A stretch of 64,000 nt of DNA from Rhodocollybia butyracea (Eukaryota > Basidiomycota > Agaricomycetes > Agaricales > Omphalotaceae). Position numbers and translations under genes: made by a program. Of this stretch, positions 24,866 through 35,554 are shown in pieces; position 1 is the stretch's first letter; every line of letters begins with the position of its first letter. Location of the stretch: assembly GCA_015501585.1 (NCBI GenBank), contig JADNRY010000112.1, positions 124,001-188,000 of the forward strand, read 5' to 3'. The notes under the pieces are model-generated. The model saw only the letters and a list, made by a program, of their open reading frames with translations. It did no database searches and had not been told where the DNA came from.

Positions 24866-25361
24866 TTGTTCAGCATACATCCTTTGCAATTCTGGCTTGT
24901 TATAGGTAAAAACCCAGAAAGCAACTTCCAGTAAGTTAAGTGGAATTATAGGAGATGTTTTGCAAAACTTTTCTGTATGTTTTTCATATATAGCGCAAAG
25001 AATGTGTGATATATAAGCATTATATATCTTTATATGCTCAGCATACATCCTTCACAATTCTGGCTCATTATTGGTAAAACCCAGAAAGCAACTTTTATAG
25101 TAGATGTTTTGCATAACTTTTCTGTATGTTTCTTGTATATAGTACAAGGAATGGATGACATATAAATATTATATATCATCATATTCTCAACATACATTTC
25201 TCACAATTCTGGCACCTTATAGGTAAAAAACCAGAAAGCAACTTCCCATAAGTTAGGTGAAATTATAGAAGATGTTTTGCATAACTTTTCTGTATCTTTT
25301 TGGTATATTGTACTAGGAAGAGATGACATACAAGCATTTTATATTGACTTTAAGCACCATG
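24866..25361 (-). repeat. Mirror copy of the AT-rich subterminal repeat
   Basis: Inverted copy of the array at 5225-5720, close to the right terminus of the giant element. Confidence 0.75.
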
Positions 25362-25551
25362 TTTCCATCATACCTCCAGAATAACTTCTGCCCCTTGTAA
25401 ATATCTAATGATGAATCTATATATCTCAGCTTTAACATGATTTTACAATGATTTTACCAAAAGCATCAAAAATTATGTGATTCCCACTTGGTGAGATTTG
25501 CACATTTGTTCAGCATATATCACGGCAAATCACGTGAACCTGCATCCAGTG

Positions 25552-25554
25552 TGG
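25552..25554. other. 3-bp target-site duplication TGG (right)
   Basis: TGG directly after the CCAGTG terminus, matching 5032-5034. Confidence 0.7.
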
Positions 25555-26254
25555 TGTAGAACGTCAGGCTCCGAAATCTTCTCAGCGGGAACCAAGGAAG
25601 CCTGTAAAGAAATCTCACATTCTCTCACTCCGGGATGACGCTCGAGCCAGCTACTACAACGGAAAGAAGGTTTGTATCGCTGCTACCGCAGACACCCTCT
25701 TCCACAGCCAGATGAGAGTAGGAGAAGGTCTCGCAGACAAGGCTGACCCAACCCTCTATGACAGCTCGAAACTCCCTTGTGTAGGCGATCTAGGCACTCC
25801 TAACAACAAAGGCATCGCCTTGCTCAATCTCCCGTGCACTAAGATGAACCAATCTCGTGGAGAAGAAGTCATTGTTCCCGCCGCCACAGTCGCGCTCCTT
25901 TGAAAACACATACAGATTAACAAGTTGAAGTCAACTGACCCTCTCTTCTCCTTCCGTGATGATGGAGGCAAACTCACCGTTCTGACGAAGAAGGAATTCC
26001 TCGCTCGCTGCAATGAAGTCTGGAACCTGAAAGGGAATCAGAAGATGACGGGTCACTGCTTCAGAATCGGTGGCACCACATACTACCTAACCTCTGGTAT
26101 GGCTCCTGAAGTTGTGAAGGCAATGGGTCGCTGGAAGTCAGATGCGTTCCTGCGTTACTGGAGGGACCTGGACACCCTTGCCTCTCTCCACCTGCACCGC
26201 TTCCAAACCCAACAGCAACATGGACACTGTGTCCGCAACACTGCTAGGTTGTAG
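25555..26254 (+). pseudogene. DIRS tyrosine recombinase, 3' half with catalytic domain
   Basis: Read in the frame of GTA GAA CGT, this continues the recombinase cut at 5034. The catalytic Arg region is HSQMRVGEGL. The HxxR box is GHCFRIGGTT at about 26058-26087. The nucleophile Tyr region is FLRYWRDL at about 26150. An in-frame TGA at 25901-25903 interrupts the domain between the two halves of the active site, in a context (CTT TGA AAA) compatible with CGA changing to TGA. The ORF ends at 26254. The following 26255-26600 is presumably the DIRS 3' untranslated/ICR region, but I did not identify its boundaries. Confidence 0.78.
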
Positions 26255-26608
26255 CACCGAGCTGGCACCGTCACATCACTATCCAATTTCATCGTTCCCA
26301 CTCTTCTTGTCCATCATCATCACTTCCTTTCTCTTTCTTTTTCTCCCTATCACTCTGCACATCTCAGTACCCTCGGCTGGGCCAAGACCTGGGGGCAGTC
26401 AGTTCCCTACGTACACTCGACGCGCCATCGGCTTCTTTGCAACGGGTTTTCGACTGTACTTCGTCTCCACACCCCCAGGTCGGAATAATTATTCTGTGTT
26501 GTCATTCAACATCGTGGAATATTTATTCTGGTTCTCCTTAGCCCTCCTCTTGGTACTAGTGGCCTCAGCCACACTTATTTATATTCTGGTCTAAGAAGTA
26601 CGAATGGA

Positions 26609-29442
26609 CTATAGACTCAAAATAAGATCTTCCACATCATGTAACCTATTGAATCGAATTTCAAGAGAATGTCCAAGTTTGCTTAACCAGCGAGGCTCAT
26701 CAATGTTAGCATCTGAGGTCAGATCTACAGCTTTCTGCATTTGAAGCACAGCCTCATTAAGATCTTTAACCTCCCCAAGTTCAATGAATCGAGTTTGAAG
26801 GGAACTCCCAAGATTATCCAATAGTAGAGGCTTATCAGAGTGGCTGTCTGAGGTCAGATTAACAGCTTGCTGTAATTTGAGCACAGCCTCATTGATCTTT
26901 TGCACATCACCAAGCCTACGGAATTGGGAATCAAGAGATTTCCCGAGATTGTTTAACCTTTTAGGCTTATCAGGGTGATCATGTGGGGTCAAATCAACAG
27001 CTTTGCGCAGTTTGAGTACAGCATTACTGAGGTCTTTCACATCACCAAACCTATGAAATCGAGTCTCAAGGGAGCCTCCAAGGTTGCTCAACCAGCCAGT
27101 CTTATTAGGATGGCCATCTGGTGTCATATCAACAGCTTGCTGGCTTTTTAGGATGGCCTCATTGAGGTCTTTGACATCCCCAAACCTATTGAATCGAAAA
27201 GCAAGGGAAACTCCCAGGTTGTTTAGATTTCCAGGCCTACCAGGGTGGCCAGCTGGGGTAAGATCAGCTGCTTCCCAATGTTTCAAGACTGCATCATGGA
27301 GGTCTTCAACATTACTGGTTTTGCTGAAGCGGGTCATAAGGCAGCTTGCCAGGCTGTTTAGCCCTGCAAACTTAGCTGAATTGTCATATGCAGCTAATGT
27401 GACAGCTTCATGGTGCTTCAATCCAGCATTGTCAAGGTCTTTGACATCACCAGCTACATTGAATCTAGTGTGGAGGGACTGTCCAAGGTTGTTTAACATT
27501 CGAGGTTTATCAAAGTGGCCATCTGGGACCAAATCAATGGCTTGCTGTACTCTTATCACAGCTTCATTGAGGTCCCTGATGTCACCAATCCGATGAAATT
27601 GGGTGTGAAGAGAACGGCCAAGGTTGTCTGACATTCGAGGCTTATCAAAGTGGCCATCTGCAGTATTCTCAACTGCTTGCCACAGTTTGAGCACAGCCTC
27701 GCTGAGGTCCTTGACCTCACCAAGCACATTGAACCGGATTGCAAGGGAACTTCCAAGATTGTTCAGCAGTGCAGCCTTGTCTGGGTGATTATCCAAAACA
27801 AGGGGTATTCAAAAATTTAAGCGCTGACATGACCTTGGGGGGGGGGGGTCTAAAGTTGGCTTATGGCCGAAAGTTCTGACTTTGCATAACTGTGTTCTAA
27901 TGGTGATTAAATGATGCACAAAGGCTTTTTGTAGCCTTTTAACACATATTTGGGTGTAACCAGTCTAAAATGTAGCCAGAAAAGGCCAAATTGAACCAAG
28001 TTTTCTTCTTAATTGGGCTCGGAACATGGTACTAATGACTCTGAACTTGGGGCCAAAAAATTTGACTGCGCAACTGATAGCTATAATACCACTCAAATCT
28101 TCATGTCACAGATAGGTAACTGTCAAAACATGCCTACACTGCCGGCAATATGGCATGCCAGGTAGTGCCGGCGCTGACAAATACTACATGCCGGTGATGC
28201 CGACTACTAGGGGTGGGAAAATTTTTCTATATAAGGAGCGAGGGGAGGGGGGGGGGGGGGCTAAAAATTCCTTATGGCCGAAAAACAAGGTCATGTCTGG
28301 CCTTAAGATTTTGAATACCCCTTGATCCAAAATCAATTTGTCAGCTTGCTGCAGTTTTAACACAGCTGCTTTGATGTCTTCCACATTTGCTAGCCTCTGG
28401 AATCGAGCTATAAGCGAGTTTCCTAGGTTTTGTAACTTTTGTGGCTTATCTGGGTGGCCATGTGGGCTCAAATCAACCAGTTCCTGGTTTTGAACCACAG
28501 CTTTATTGAGCTCTGCTACATCACCGAGCCTATTGAGTTGAATTTCAAGGGGACTGCTACTGTTATTGGCTATTTCATGCTCATCTGAGTGGTCATGAGA
28601 GCCCATAGATTGATCCTTTTGAAGCACAACCTCTTGATGAGCAGATCTATGAGACTTATTTGAAAGCGTAATTTTCTCTCTGTCAACCTGCATTTTCAGG
28701 GAAAGCAATTCTGGGGGAAGATTGTCTGAAAGATGTGTAACTTCACTTTGCACTTCCTTTTTGTAGTTCTCAATGAATGCCTCAATGTGTTCAGGACCAT
28801 GACTTTGATGGCTCTCAACGAGCCACTCCGGAGCCTTGAACCCTATGCTTATAAAAAGCACAGCATTTTTTTCAATGCCATCATGGACACTAAGTGTCAT
28901 ATCTGATTTATCTTCAATCAGCAAATGGTGATAAATGGAATGCAGCTTGTGTTACCGTTGCCTTGCATTGCAGCTGAAAAAATGGACTCTGGTGTGACTT
29001 CACATGATCCTAATGATTTTTTGCCCATGATTTGATTTTCTACCACAACTCCAATTGAAAATTGAGATGTGCAAATCCTGGAGTTCAAACCACATAGCAT
29101 CCAAAATTTCAAATTAGCACCCATTATATTTACGGTGACTTACAACTTAAAATCAACTGGAATTTTCCACAGTAACTGGTTTGAATTGGGATCTTGCTTT
29201 GTTGCTGCACTTTCCATTAAAACTTTACCGTTGTACTTGTCAATGATTTGGGCATGCATTTGAGCATTAACAAGCAAATTTTCTTTAGGGTAGGAAACTA
29301 GACTGACAGAGAGTTCTTTATGTTGTTGTAAAGGGGGAAAATTCAGATACAAGCTACGCTCATCCTCCAAATGTGGGGACAAAAGCACACCAGAGGGTAG
29401 AGATGGGTAAAGCCCTGGGTCAACAACCCAATGGAGTCTCAT
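26609..29442 (-). pseudogene. TPR-repeat protein gene, split by a MITE and 3'-truncated by DIRS
   Basis: From ATG at 29442 the first exon encodes about 100 residues (MRLHWVVDP.. to ..WKIPVDFK). A GTAAGT donor follows at 29139. The next coding blocks (around 29070-28920, then 28924-28333) are in different frames near 28925, suggesting a frameshift or an unrecognised intron. The C-terminal part has ten 45-residue repeats with consensus (F.RLGDV.DLNEAVLK) ... (AVDLTPDGHPDKP) ... (LNNLG.SL), typical of fungal TPR proteins. The MITE at 27799-28324 sits inside repeat 2; excising it with one ATCCAAAA joins DKLIL and DNHPDKAALL in frame. The 11th repeat stops after VEDL at the DIRS edge. Such proteins often continue into a CHAT or other effector domain, which is absent here. 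Confidence 0.75.
27799..28324. mobile_element. MITE C, copy 1 (526 bp), 8-bp TSD ATCCAAAA
   Basis: It starts CAAGGGGTATTCAAAA and ends with an imperfect complement (TTTTGAATACCCCTTG). ATCCAAAA occurs at 27791-27798 and 28325-28332. Subterminal G runs (11 and 14+ G) are followed by CTAAA and TTATGGCCGAAA at both ends. The interior is AT-rich with no coding potential. TSD length and TIR suggest hAT. Confidence 0.92.
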
Positions 29443-29517
29443 TCCATAAAACTAGGTACTTATATACTATACAATTGTATACTACACTACATAAGGGAAT
29501 TGACTTGCTATAATTCC
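29443..29517. promoter_or_regulatory. Upstream region of the TPR gene
   Basis: 75 AT-rich bases containing TATATACTATACAAT separate the TPR start codon from the 195-bp direct repeat, so the native promoter may have been replaced by the repeat (inference). Confidence 0.25.
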
Positions 29518-29712
29518 AGGCAAGTCATGTAAAGTCATTATGAGTCATTTAGAATCATTGCACAGTCATGCACAGTCAATGACTCAATGCACAGTAACTA
29601 TGTACTACAAATGAGTCAATGCAATATTGACACATTATGACTCCAGTTCATATGAGTCAGTCCAGGTTTGTACACGGAGGCACTTGCAAATATTCCAGTC
29701 CAAATTCCTACA
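29518..29712. repeat. 195-bp direct repeat, copy B
   Basis: Same sequence and orientation as 1-195. It lies 75 bp upstream of the TPR gene start. See copy A. Confidence 0.85.
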
Positions 29713-30752
29713 CTTTAGGTGAGTCAGCAATGGTTACAAAGTGAATGTGAGTCATATTCTGCAACCTTGAATATGAAACTGGCTGTAAGATATTAGATTT
29801 ATTACTAACCAATGAAAGAAGCAAAACCTACAATCTCACAAGTTCTAACATTACTTATACTAGCAAAATGAGATTTTGGTATCACCGTTGGCTTGGTTGG
29901 GGCTTCGTAAATTATTTTGATGACAGTCCTCGAAGTCACTATATATACAAGCACTCAAAAATCATGATCCATTGATATCGGCGCATTATGTGATCACCGC
30001 TAGCGAGTGGGAGTGCTTACATCTTTTCACAGGATCACTGATCAGTGAATCTTAAATTCTTAATAATCCTAATACAAAGAGAGTTCTGGGATAACACGAG
30101 CTGGAGAACTTTGAACAGGTATTTAAATCAGTAAATTAACTGGTACATGGATCAAATGACACCATCAAATTCTTTAACCATCTAAATACGAAACACTGAG
30201 CTAAATAAAGTTCTAAGGAATCGATCGGACGTCGCTCCACTGGTGACGTTGTTGAAATTTCCTGTTTGAATAAGTCGGATGATGAACATGAGAGCTCCAC
30301 CTTAATGCTATCTCACTATCATCATGGATGAAGCATGGATGAAGCCTTGTAACTGGGGTCGGTACTTGGGATAGCGGTTGTGTACAATGTGTAGCAGTAA
30401 TGGTGGTGGTGATGAGAGGATGAGAGGAAAATAAGCGAATGATGGTTGAACCACCGCACAATAAGCTTGAAGGGCCCAAACTTGAAATACAAATATGACA
30501 AAAGGATGGAGGCCCCCACATGACCGTGTACCAGTTCGTGTATTCCGTACATACTCAATCCTGTTGGCACTGAGCTGGTGGGTGGGGCTTTGGGCTATTC
30601 CTACCCTATAGGTCCCAAATGTGGTTTGTGGTCAGCAATCAGATAGGAAGCGGGGAGAGTTGATTCATGATCAAGCATGTGTCTGGCGCAAAGTCTCCCT
30701 GATTATGTAAGTACGAAGTCCGGAATACAATTACACGGTCATGTAGGAGGCC
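29713..30752. other. Intergenic, no gene recognised
   Basis: Short ORFs of about 80-100 codons on the minus strand (30213-30570) lack recognisable domains. No tandem or inverted structure was noticed. Confidence 0.4.
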
Positions 30753-31384
30753 TGTAAGGTATTGAACAACCTAGCACATCTCCTGGTCATATTAAAATCA
30801 TAACTATTATTACTTGGCACTCAAAATGACTCGGAATGACTAGACCTGCTGATCATGTGACTATGACTTGCTGGAACATGCGGGTATATTCAAATGAGTT
30901 ACATTGAGTCATTGAGGCTGTACTTATTTAGAATGGCTTACTCATGCAAACCATGGTTTGCCTTGAGGCTAACACATGTACTATATATTTAATTACTTAA
31001 TGATTTCCCATGTAAAAGACTATAAAAGGGGGGGAATTACCCATACACCCTTTTTCTTTAGTCTCTATATTTTGTAACCCAGTACCTACAAGAGTTACAC
31101 TTGTTATCTTGATTCTTTGTGTGAACCACACCTGAGGAATTATCTACTGAGTGAATACAGCAAGACTCACTTTAATATCACATATATTGAAGGTACGTAT
31201 TCCCGACGCTTATTGTCACCAATACCCATATAGTGCACACCAACTCTATACAAAGATACCCCCAAAACACCGTAACGTTTAAGTTCTTGTAAGCATTGTC
31301 TACCGAGCAGCCCCCGAATCTGTTAGATCGGAAGTATTAATTAAATATGACTGGTTAACAAGCCTCTTTGTTCGAGACTTGACA
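30753..31384 (+). mobile_element. Solo LTR (family 1), no matching TSD
   Basis: 632 bp from TGTAAGGTATTGAAC to GAGACTTGACA, more than 95 percent like the LTR at 8585-9215 by eye. Flanks are AGGCC and GCGGC, which do not match. It probably arose by recombination between two different insertions or lost its TSD. Confidence 0.88.
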
Positions 31385-31614
31385 GCGGCATATATATTTT
31401 GCTCGGGGCCGTTCTTATTGTTCAGCGACTCGACGTCTGACGATCTTTCATGATCATCTCTTTTTCTCTCACCATCACCAGCACAACTGTTCAACCATCA
31501 TCCAACCACCATATATCCCGAGCCGTTACCTGAGTCCACCAACACCAGTCACTGCAAGGCCGCATATCTGATGAGAGGAGTCGTGCAGATTTTAGCAATA
31601 CCATCAGTACTAAG

Positions 31615-32033
31615 TGTTGAGATAATGGTCACGAGCATGACGAGTTCTGCTGCTCATGTTGTTTACTTTTATTGATGTACTATATATACTCGTGTTTACG
31701 GAAAAAAATGGTTCGGCATTATTTTGTGATGTATTTTGTAATGTAGATTATCAACAAATTATGGATTCACACCAAATTCTGAGTAGCTGCATAAGTGGTA
31801 GTCATGTACATCAGCCTCCTGAAGAGGTATGGAGCCTGTAATACATGTATGAGGATAATAAATATGAGCGAAATAAAAAATAGGCATACAAGCCGGACTG
31901 TTTTTTTCCGTGGCCACAAGTATGTAGCTGAGACTTGGGGAACCTTGCGCTTCTGACTCAAGGTTCCCTGCCTATCTGAATTTATTTGCTGTTCTATTCT
32001 TTCTGCCATATCTCTCAGCATTTTTATTCAACA
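31615..32033 (+). repeat. 5' LTR of the copia element (419 bp, contains MITE D)
   Basis: Differs from the 184-bp 3' LTR by a 234-bp insertion at 31688-31921 and one T near 31660. Confidence 0.9.
31688..31921. mobile_element. MITE D (234 bp) inside the copia 5' LTR
   Basis: Begins ACTCGTGTTTACGGAAAAAA and ends with an imperfect complement (TTTTTTTCCGTGGCCACAAGT). The 3' LTR shows the empty site (ACTATATATATGTAGCTG). The target is an AT microsatellite, so the TSD (possibly AT) cannot be resolved. No ORF of note. Confidence 0.8.
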
Positions 32034-32265
32034 CAAAAGCACTGGTATAACCTTATCATCCCGCTGCCGCTCAGGATCCACTACAAGAACATTGATCCCT
32101 GTTCTACAAGGAGCCCCTATTTGAGTTGTCGGCTACGAGAACGCCTACCGCTCATGGATCAAGCTACCGACTACGAGAACATCGGAAACTTAAAAGGATT
32201 GATTTGATTTGAGCCATCGACTATGAGAATGTCAAACTCAATCAAAACCCAGGATTAAAATCACT

Positions 32266-33141
32266 ATGACTTCTGCCGACTCGACATCCGAAAACACTAA
32301 CTGCTTTCCCAAATTGGATGATTCTAACTATTCCGCTTGGAGAGTCTATATGGAGGCTGAGCTGGTTCAGAAGGGTCTTTGGGATGTGGTCCAGATCAAA
32401 GTCAATACAGTGAAATCTGATGGTACTGAGAAACCGCAAACCAAGATTACTGCCGAGATTGAGAAGCTGAGAAAGGCGCACTCTACCAAGAAGATGGGAG
32501 AAGCTCGTGCTGCTTTGATTTTATGAGTTGCTGAAGGTTAGCTTTCACACATGCGTGAGCACAATCCACTCCACATTTGGTTGAATTTGAAGACGGTTCA
32601 CCAAATTCATGGATTTGGCGCCTCACTGGCCTTACGCCGTAAACTCTCGTCGATGAAGATGAAGAAAGGAGTAAAGTTGGCTACATTCATTGGGGAGGTA
32701 AAGGCTGTTTGATTCGAAATGGAGGAGGCCGGACTTGATGTCTCTGACCAGGAGTATATCCTTGCAATCACACTTGGACTTCCGCCCTCCTATGCCACTG
32801 TCATTTCATCATTCAACACTGTTGCTGCTGATGTCCTCACACTTGATTATGTTACCAACCAACTATTGAATGATGAAGTTGCTCAGCTTGCGGGGAAGCC
32901 CACCACTACAAATGTTGAACGTGAACGTGATGCAAAGGATAGTGCACTCACCGCTGCTGCGCCGGATGGTACGAGGGGTCCTGCTGTCAAAAGAACATGT
33001 TTCTTCTGCGACAAACATGGACACTTCAAGGATGAATGCCCAGAACGATTGGAGTATTTGGCTTACAGCAAGAAGAAGGATGGTGAGGCGAATTTTATTG
33101 ACGATGAGGAGACTGTTAAAGAAGATGATTTTGCTTATTGA
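32266..33141 (+). pseudogene. Copia gag with zinc knuckle, three in-frame stops
   Basis: A single reading frame from ATG 32266 encodes a copia-type gag. It starts with DDSNYSAWRVYMEAEL, the usual 'NYxxW' N-terminus of the family. It continues through IGEVKAV and SDQEYILAITLGLPPSYA, and ends with the CX2CX4HX4C knuckle CFFCDKHGHFKDEC at about residue 246. Stops are TGA at 32524-32526, TAG at 32539-32541 and TGA at 32710-32712. Length to 33141 is 291 codons, usual for copia gag. It lies between two LTRs and no pol follows. Confidence 0.85.
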
Positions 33142-33178
33142 TTTTCCGATGAGATTCACGCTAGAACTCGAGGGGAAG

Positions 33179-33362
33179 TGTTGAGATAATGGTCACGAGC
33201 ATGACGAGTTCTGCTGCTCATGTGTTTACTTTTATTGATGTACTATATATATGTAGCTGAGACTTGGGGAACCTTGCGCTTTTGACTCAAGGTTCCCTGC
33301 CTATCTGAATTTATTTGCTGTTCTATTCTTTCTGCCATATCTCTCAGCATTTTTATTCAACA
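33179..33362 (+). repeat. 3' LTR of the copia element (184 bp)
   Basis: Short, MITE-free LTR with TG..CA ends. It keeps the ancestral arrangement of the LTR. Confidence 0.9.
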
Positions 33363-33367
33363 CTAAG

Positions 33368-35550
33368 TAGGTTTAGTACACATTTAACTTGAATCTTGAC
33401 AACAAGATACTGAATATTTCATTCAAAGGCAAAATCTCAACAAAACCTCGTTTAGAGAGTGTTTATAGTATTTGTTTAATATTGTACATAGAGGTATAAA
33501 TACGGTATCTGTTTGGAGTACAGTAAACCAAGTACTGTACTAAGCTCTGCAAATCCCCTCATTTAATGAATTTTTAAAGATGTTCAAATGGTGTCGGACA
33601 TGTCCAGCCATGTGTAAAAAACTTAGATCCAGTTTCTTCGCCAGTGAAAAGTGTTATTTTGAGGACATTGATTGGTTCTTTGCTTCCAACAGCTTGTAGA
33701 TCATCCAGACCTTTCTTCAGCAGGCCTCCCGTTGAGCTCTGAAATTCCCCATCTCTCTTGTGCTAAGCAACGCGGATTCAGCTTTCCATTGTTAGATACA
33801 TATAATCAGCCAGTGTCCACTCCAAGCTTTTACTAATGTCGATGAAGGTTTGAACGTAGCCGTCATACAATTTTGGAGGTTGCTTGAGTGAGATTGCAGT
33901 GCACATAGCCCTCCAAGCTCTCACCTGAACCCAGACGGGAACCGAAACTCAAGACAGAGTAACAGAAAGCAAGACATGACATTCCAAATCACAGGCGTCG
34001 TATGGTATACTGAAGCCTACTCTTATGCACAAATATCACATATACTTGTACATGTAACAGTACAGCCAGTTACCTAGTCATAGTACCATCAATGTACATA
34101 ACCCCCACAACGATATATCAAATGAATTAGTACCTCTCTAATAATCTAACAACACGATCTCATATCACCGCCCCATCACAGAATGCACTAAATCAGTCCT
34201 AGTCCTCCCCAGTCCCAGCTTCGGTATCCCAAGCGCCCTGCACGCCTGCAACTCTCGCCCAAAACATCCCCTCTTTGAGATGCACGATCTCCGCCCACGT
34301 GAGTTCCTCTGATTTTGAATCCGAAGTGGATGTAAGCGACGGGTGTACAGGGGGGGGAAGACCTGCATCCAAAAAGGTTATTAAGGCATTTGTCTACAAG
34401 AAATGAAAACAACGTACCAGCTCCCATCTTTGTTGATGCCAAAGGCACACCTGGCAGCTTCTTATCCTCAGTACTTGGCATACTCGGTCTGCTCGCATTC
34501 CCACTCATGCTACCACTCCAAGAGCCCGCCTTTTCAGTTCACAAACCCAAGCCACTCAAGCCCAGCATCTCCCATAATCCCTGTTTTCGCGGTGGTGTGG
34601 CAGGCGGTGCTTTCTCCAGCTGAGCGTGCGTAGGATGAACAGGCGGAGCAGTTGAAGGTATAATTGACAAATTTGGGTTTGGATTGGAGTTGTGTGAGCT
34701 TGAGGTACCATTAAGTAAGAGTAGCATCGGTAGTGGAACTGACACTCTTTGCCCCAAACCTTTGAACCTCCGTATCCATCAAGAGAATGATGAAGAGAAT
34801 GATGTAACACCAGACAAATGTGGTAAATTGTCAAAGAAGTGAGTGCCGTGGTAGAATGTCGAGGTGGCGGCAATGACCGTGTGTATAGTGTGCGCCGGAG
34901 CAACAGAGCCTGTAAAAAGGGAAAAGCTTTATTATACAGAAGACATATGCTTGTCTTGCATTATCCGGTGTATCCAAGTCCGGAGTCAAGATAGTAATAC
35001 TGAGAACCTTGTGAGAGTTTCGAGGTCAGAGGAAGAGACGGCGGGAGAGATTTACCTATCCTCATTCATAATCCTTGCTAACCAGCCAACATTGTCATTG
35101 CCAGCAATGATGCAGGCACTCGTACTGGCACAAAGTACAGAGGTGACCGACAACCTCATGATACGGTTATGTCTTTCAAAAATCTTTGTTCTCGAATGAA
35201 TCCAATGTTTCTTCTACAAACTTTCCTTTCCCAATTTTTCTTCCCAATTCCACTGTCTCTCACTTTCTCCCTTCCTATCTTTCCCAATGCCTCAGTGCCC
35301 CTTCAAAGCTTCATTTTTGCCCAATTTCTGTTCAACCAAGATGTTTACCTTCTGCATTAGCTTGTGAATACGCACTGTGCAAGCATCAGATTGATTTGAG
35401 AAAAGTGTAGAGTTTACGTTTAGTGCTTAGTCTCTAAGTAGGAGCTTTGTCGTCATTGTTCGTGGTAAGCTGCCGTGAGAATAACATTCCTGATGCTATT
35501 ACTAATTAAAGTTTGCCCAATCCATTTAGGTTTCACGAATGTAGCATGAT
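33368..35550. other. Intergenic, no supported gene
   Basis: Several ORFs of 60-115 codons on both strands, none with a recognisable domain. A minus-strand set at 34400-35160 starts with a signal-peptide-like MRLSVTSVLCASTSACIIAG and GT..AG signals, but the next block does not stay open (see rejected items). Confidence 0.35.
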
Positions 35551-35554
35551 ACAC

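Larger units (their letters stand above)
5035..25551. mobile_element. Giant CACTA-type (CMC) non-autonomous transposon, 20,517 bp
   Basis: Seen directly: the insertion begins CACTGGATGCAGGTTCACGT and ends with its reverse complement. It is bounded by TGG at 5032-5034 and 25552-25554, and its removal repairs the host recombinase frame. CACTA/EnSpm elements are known for CACTA or CACTG termini and 2-3-bp target duplications with subterminal repeat arrays, so the superfamily assignment is well supported. Oddities: inverted termini of about 4.18 kb rather than tens of bases, no recognisable CACTA transposase, and a body made of a ~100-bp satellite plus nested elements. An alternative is a short-TIR element whose left end was later inverted and duplicated onto its right end. 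Confidence 0.75.
21368..25551 (-). repeat. Outer inverted repeat, right arm (about 4.18 kb)
   Basis: Mirror of 5035-9215. Here the LTR (21368-21999) is the 5' LTR of a retrotransposon whose gag continues to lower coordinates, whereas the left arm has only a solo LTR. Confidence 0.93.
25552..26620 (+). mobile_element. DIRS-like retroelement, right part
   Basis: Resumption of the interrupted DIRS element after the 20.5-kb insertion. The right edge must lie at about 26600-26625, because the minus-strand TPR gene is recognisable from VEDL (around 26625) onward and the sequence before it does not fit the repeat. No obvious terminal repeat is shared with bases 196-470. Confidence 0.7.
31615..33362 (+). 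mobile_element. Gag-only copia element with TSD CTAAG
   Basis: LTRs at 31615-32033 and 33179-33362 both start TGTTGAGATAATGG and end TTTTTATTCAACA. CTAAG flanks the element at 31610-31614 and 33363-33367. The internal region begins with an ACTGGTATAACC-like primer-binding sequence, holds a degenerate gag and no protease, integrase or RT. It is a non-autonomous derivative. Confidence 0.92.

Noticed and set aside
5035..25551. Starship-type giant element
   Set aside because: The only tyrosine recombinase belongs to the DIRS host element (with gag, RT, RNase H) and lies outside the insertion. No DUF3435-type captain at an end, and the termini are long inverted repeats.
5035..25551. Rolling-circle Helitron or KDZ/Zisupton-type element
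   Set aside because: No Helitron-type 5' TC or 3' CTRR hairpin end; KDZ elements typically make 8-bp duplications, and here 3 bp (TGG) fits best.
30213..30570. Two overlapping minus-strand ORFs (102 and 82 codons)
   Set aside because: No domain, and codon use looks random; probably non-coding.
30748..31389. Target duplication around the third family-1 LTR
   Set aside because: Flanks AGGCC and GCGGC do not match; treated as lacking a TSD.
34400..35160. Possible spliced minus-strand gene with signal peptide (MRLSVTSVLCASTSACIIAG)
   Set aside because: After the GTAAAT donor at 35055 the most plausible acceptor leads to a stop within about 30 codons; no homology recognised.
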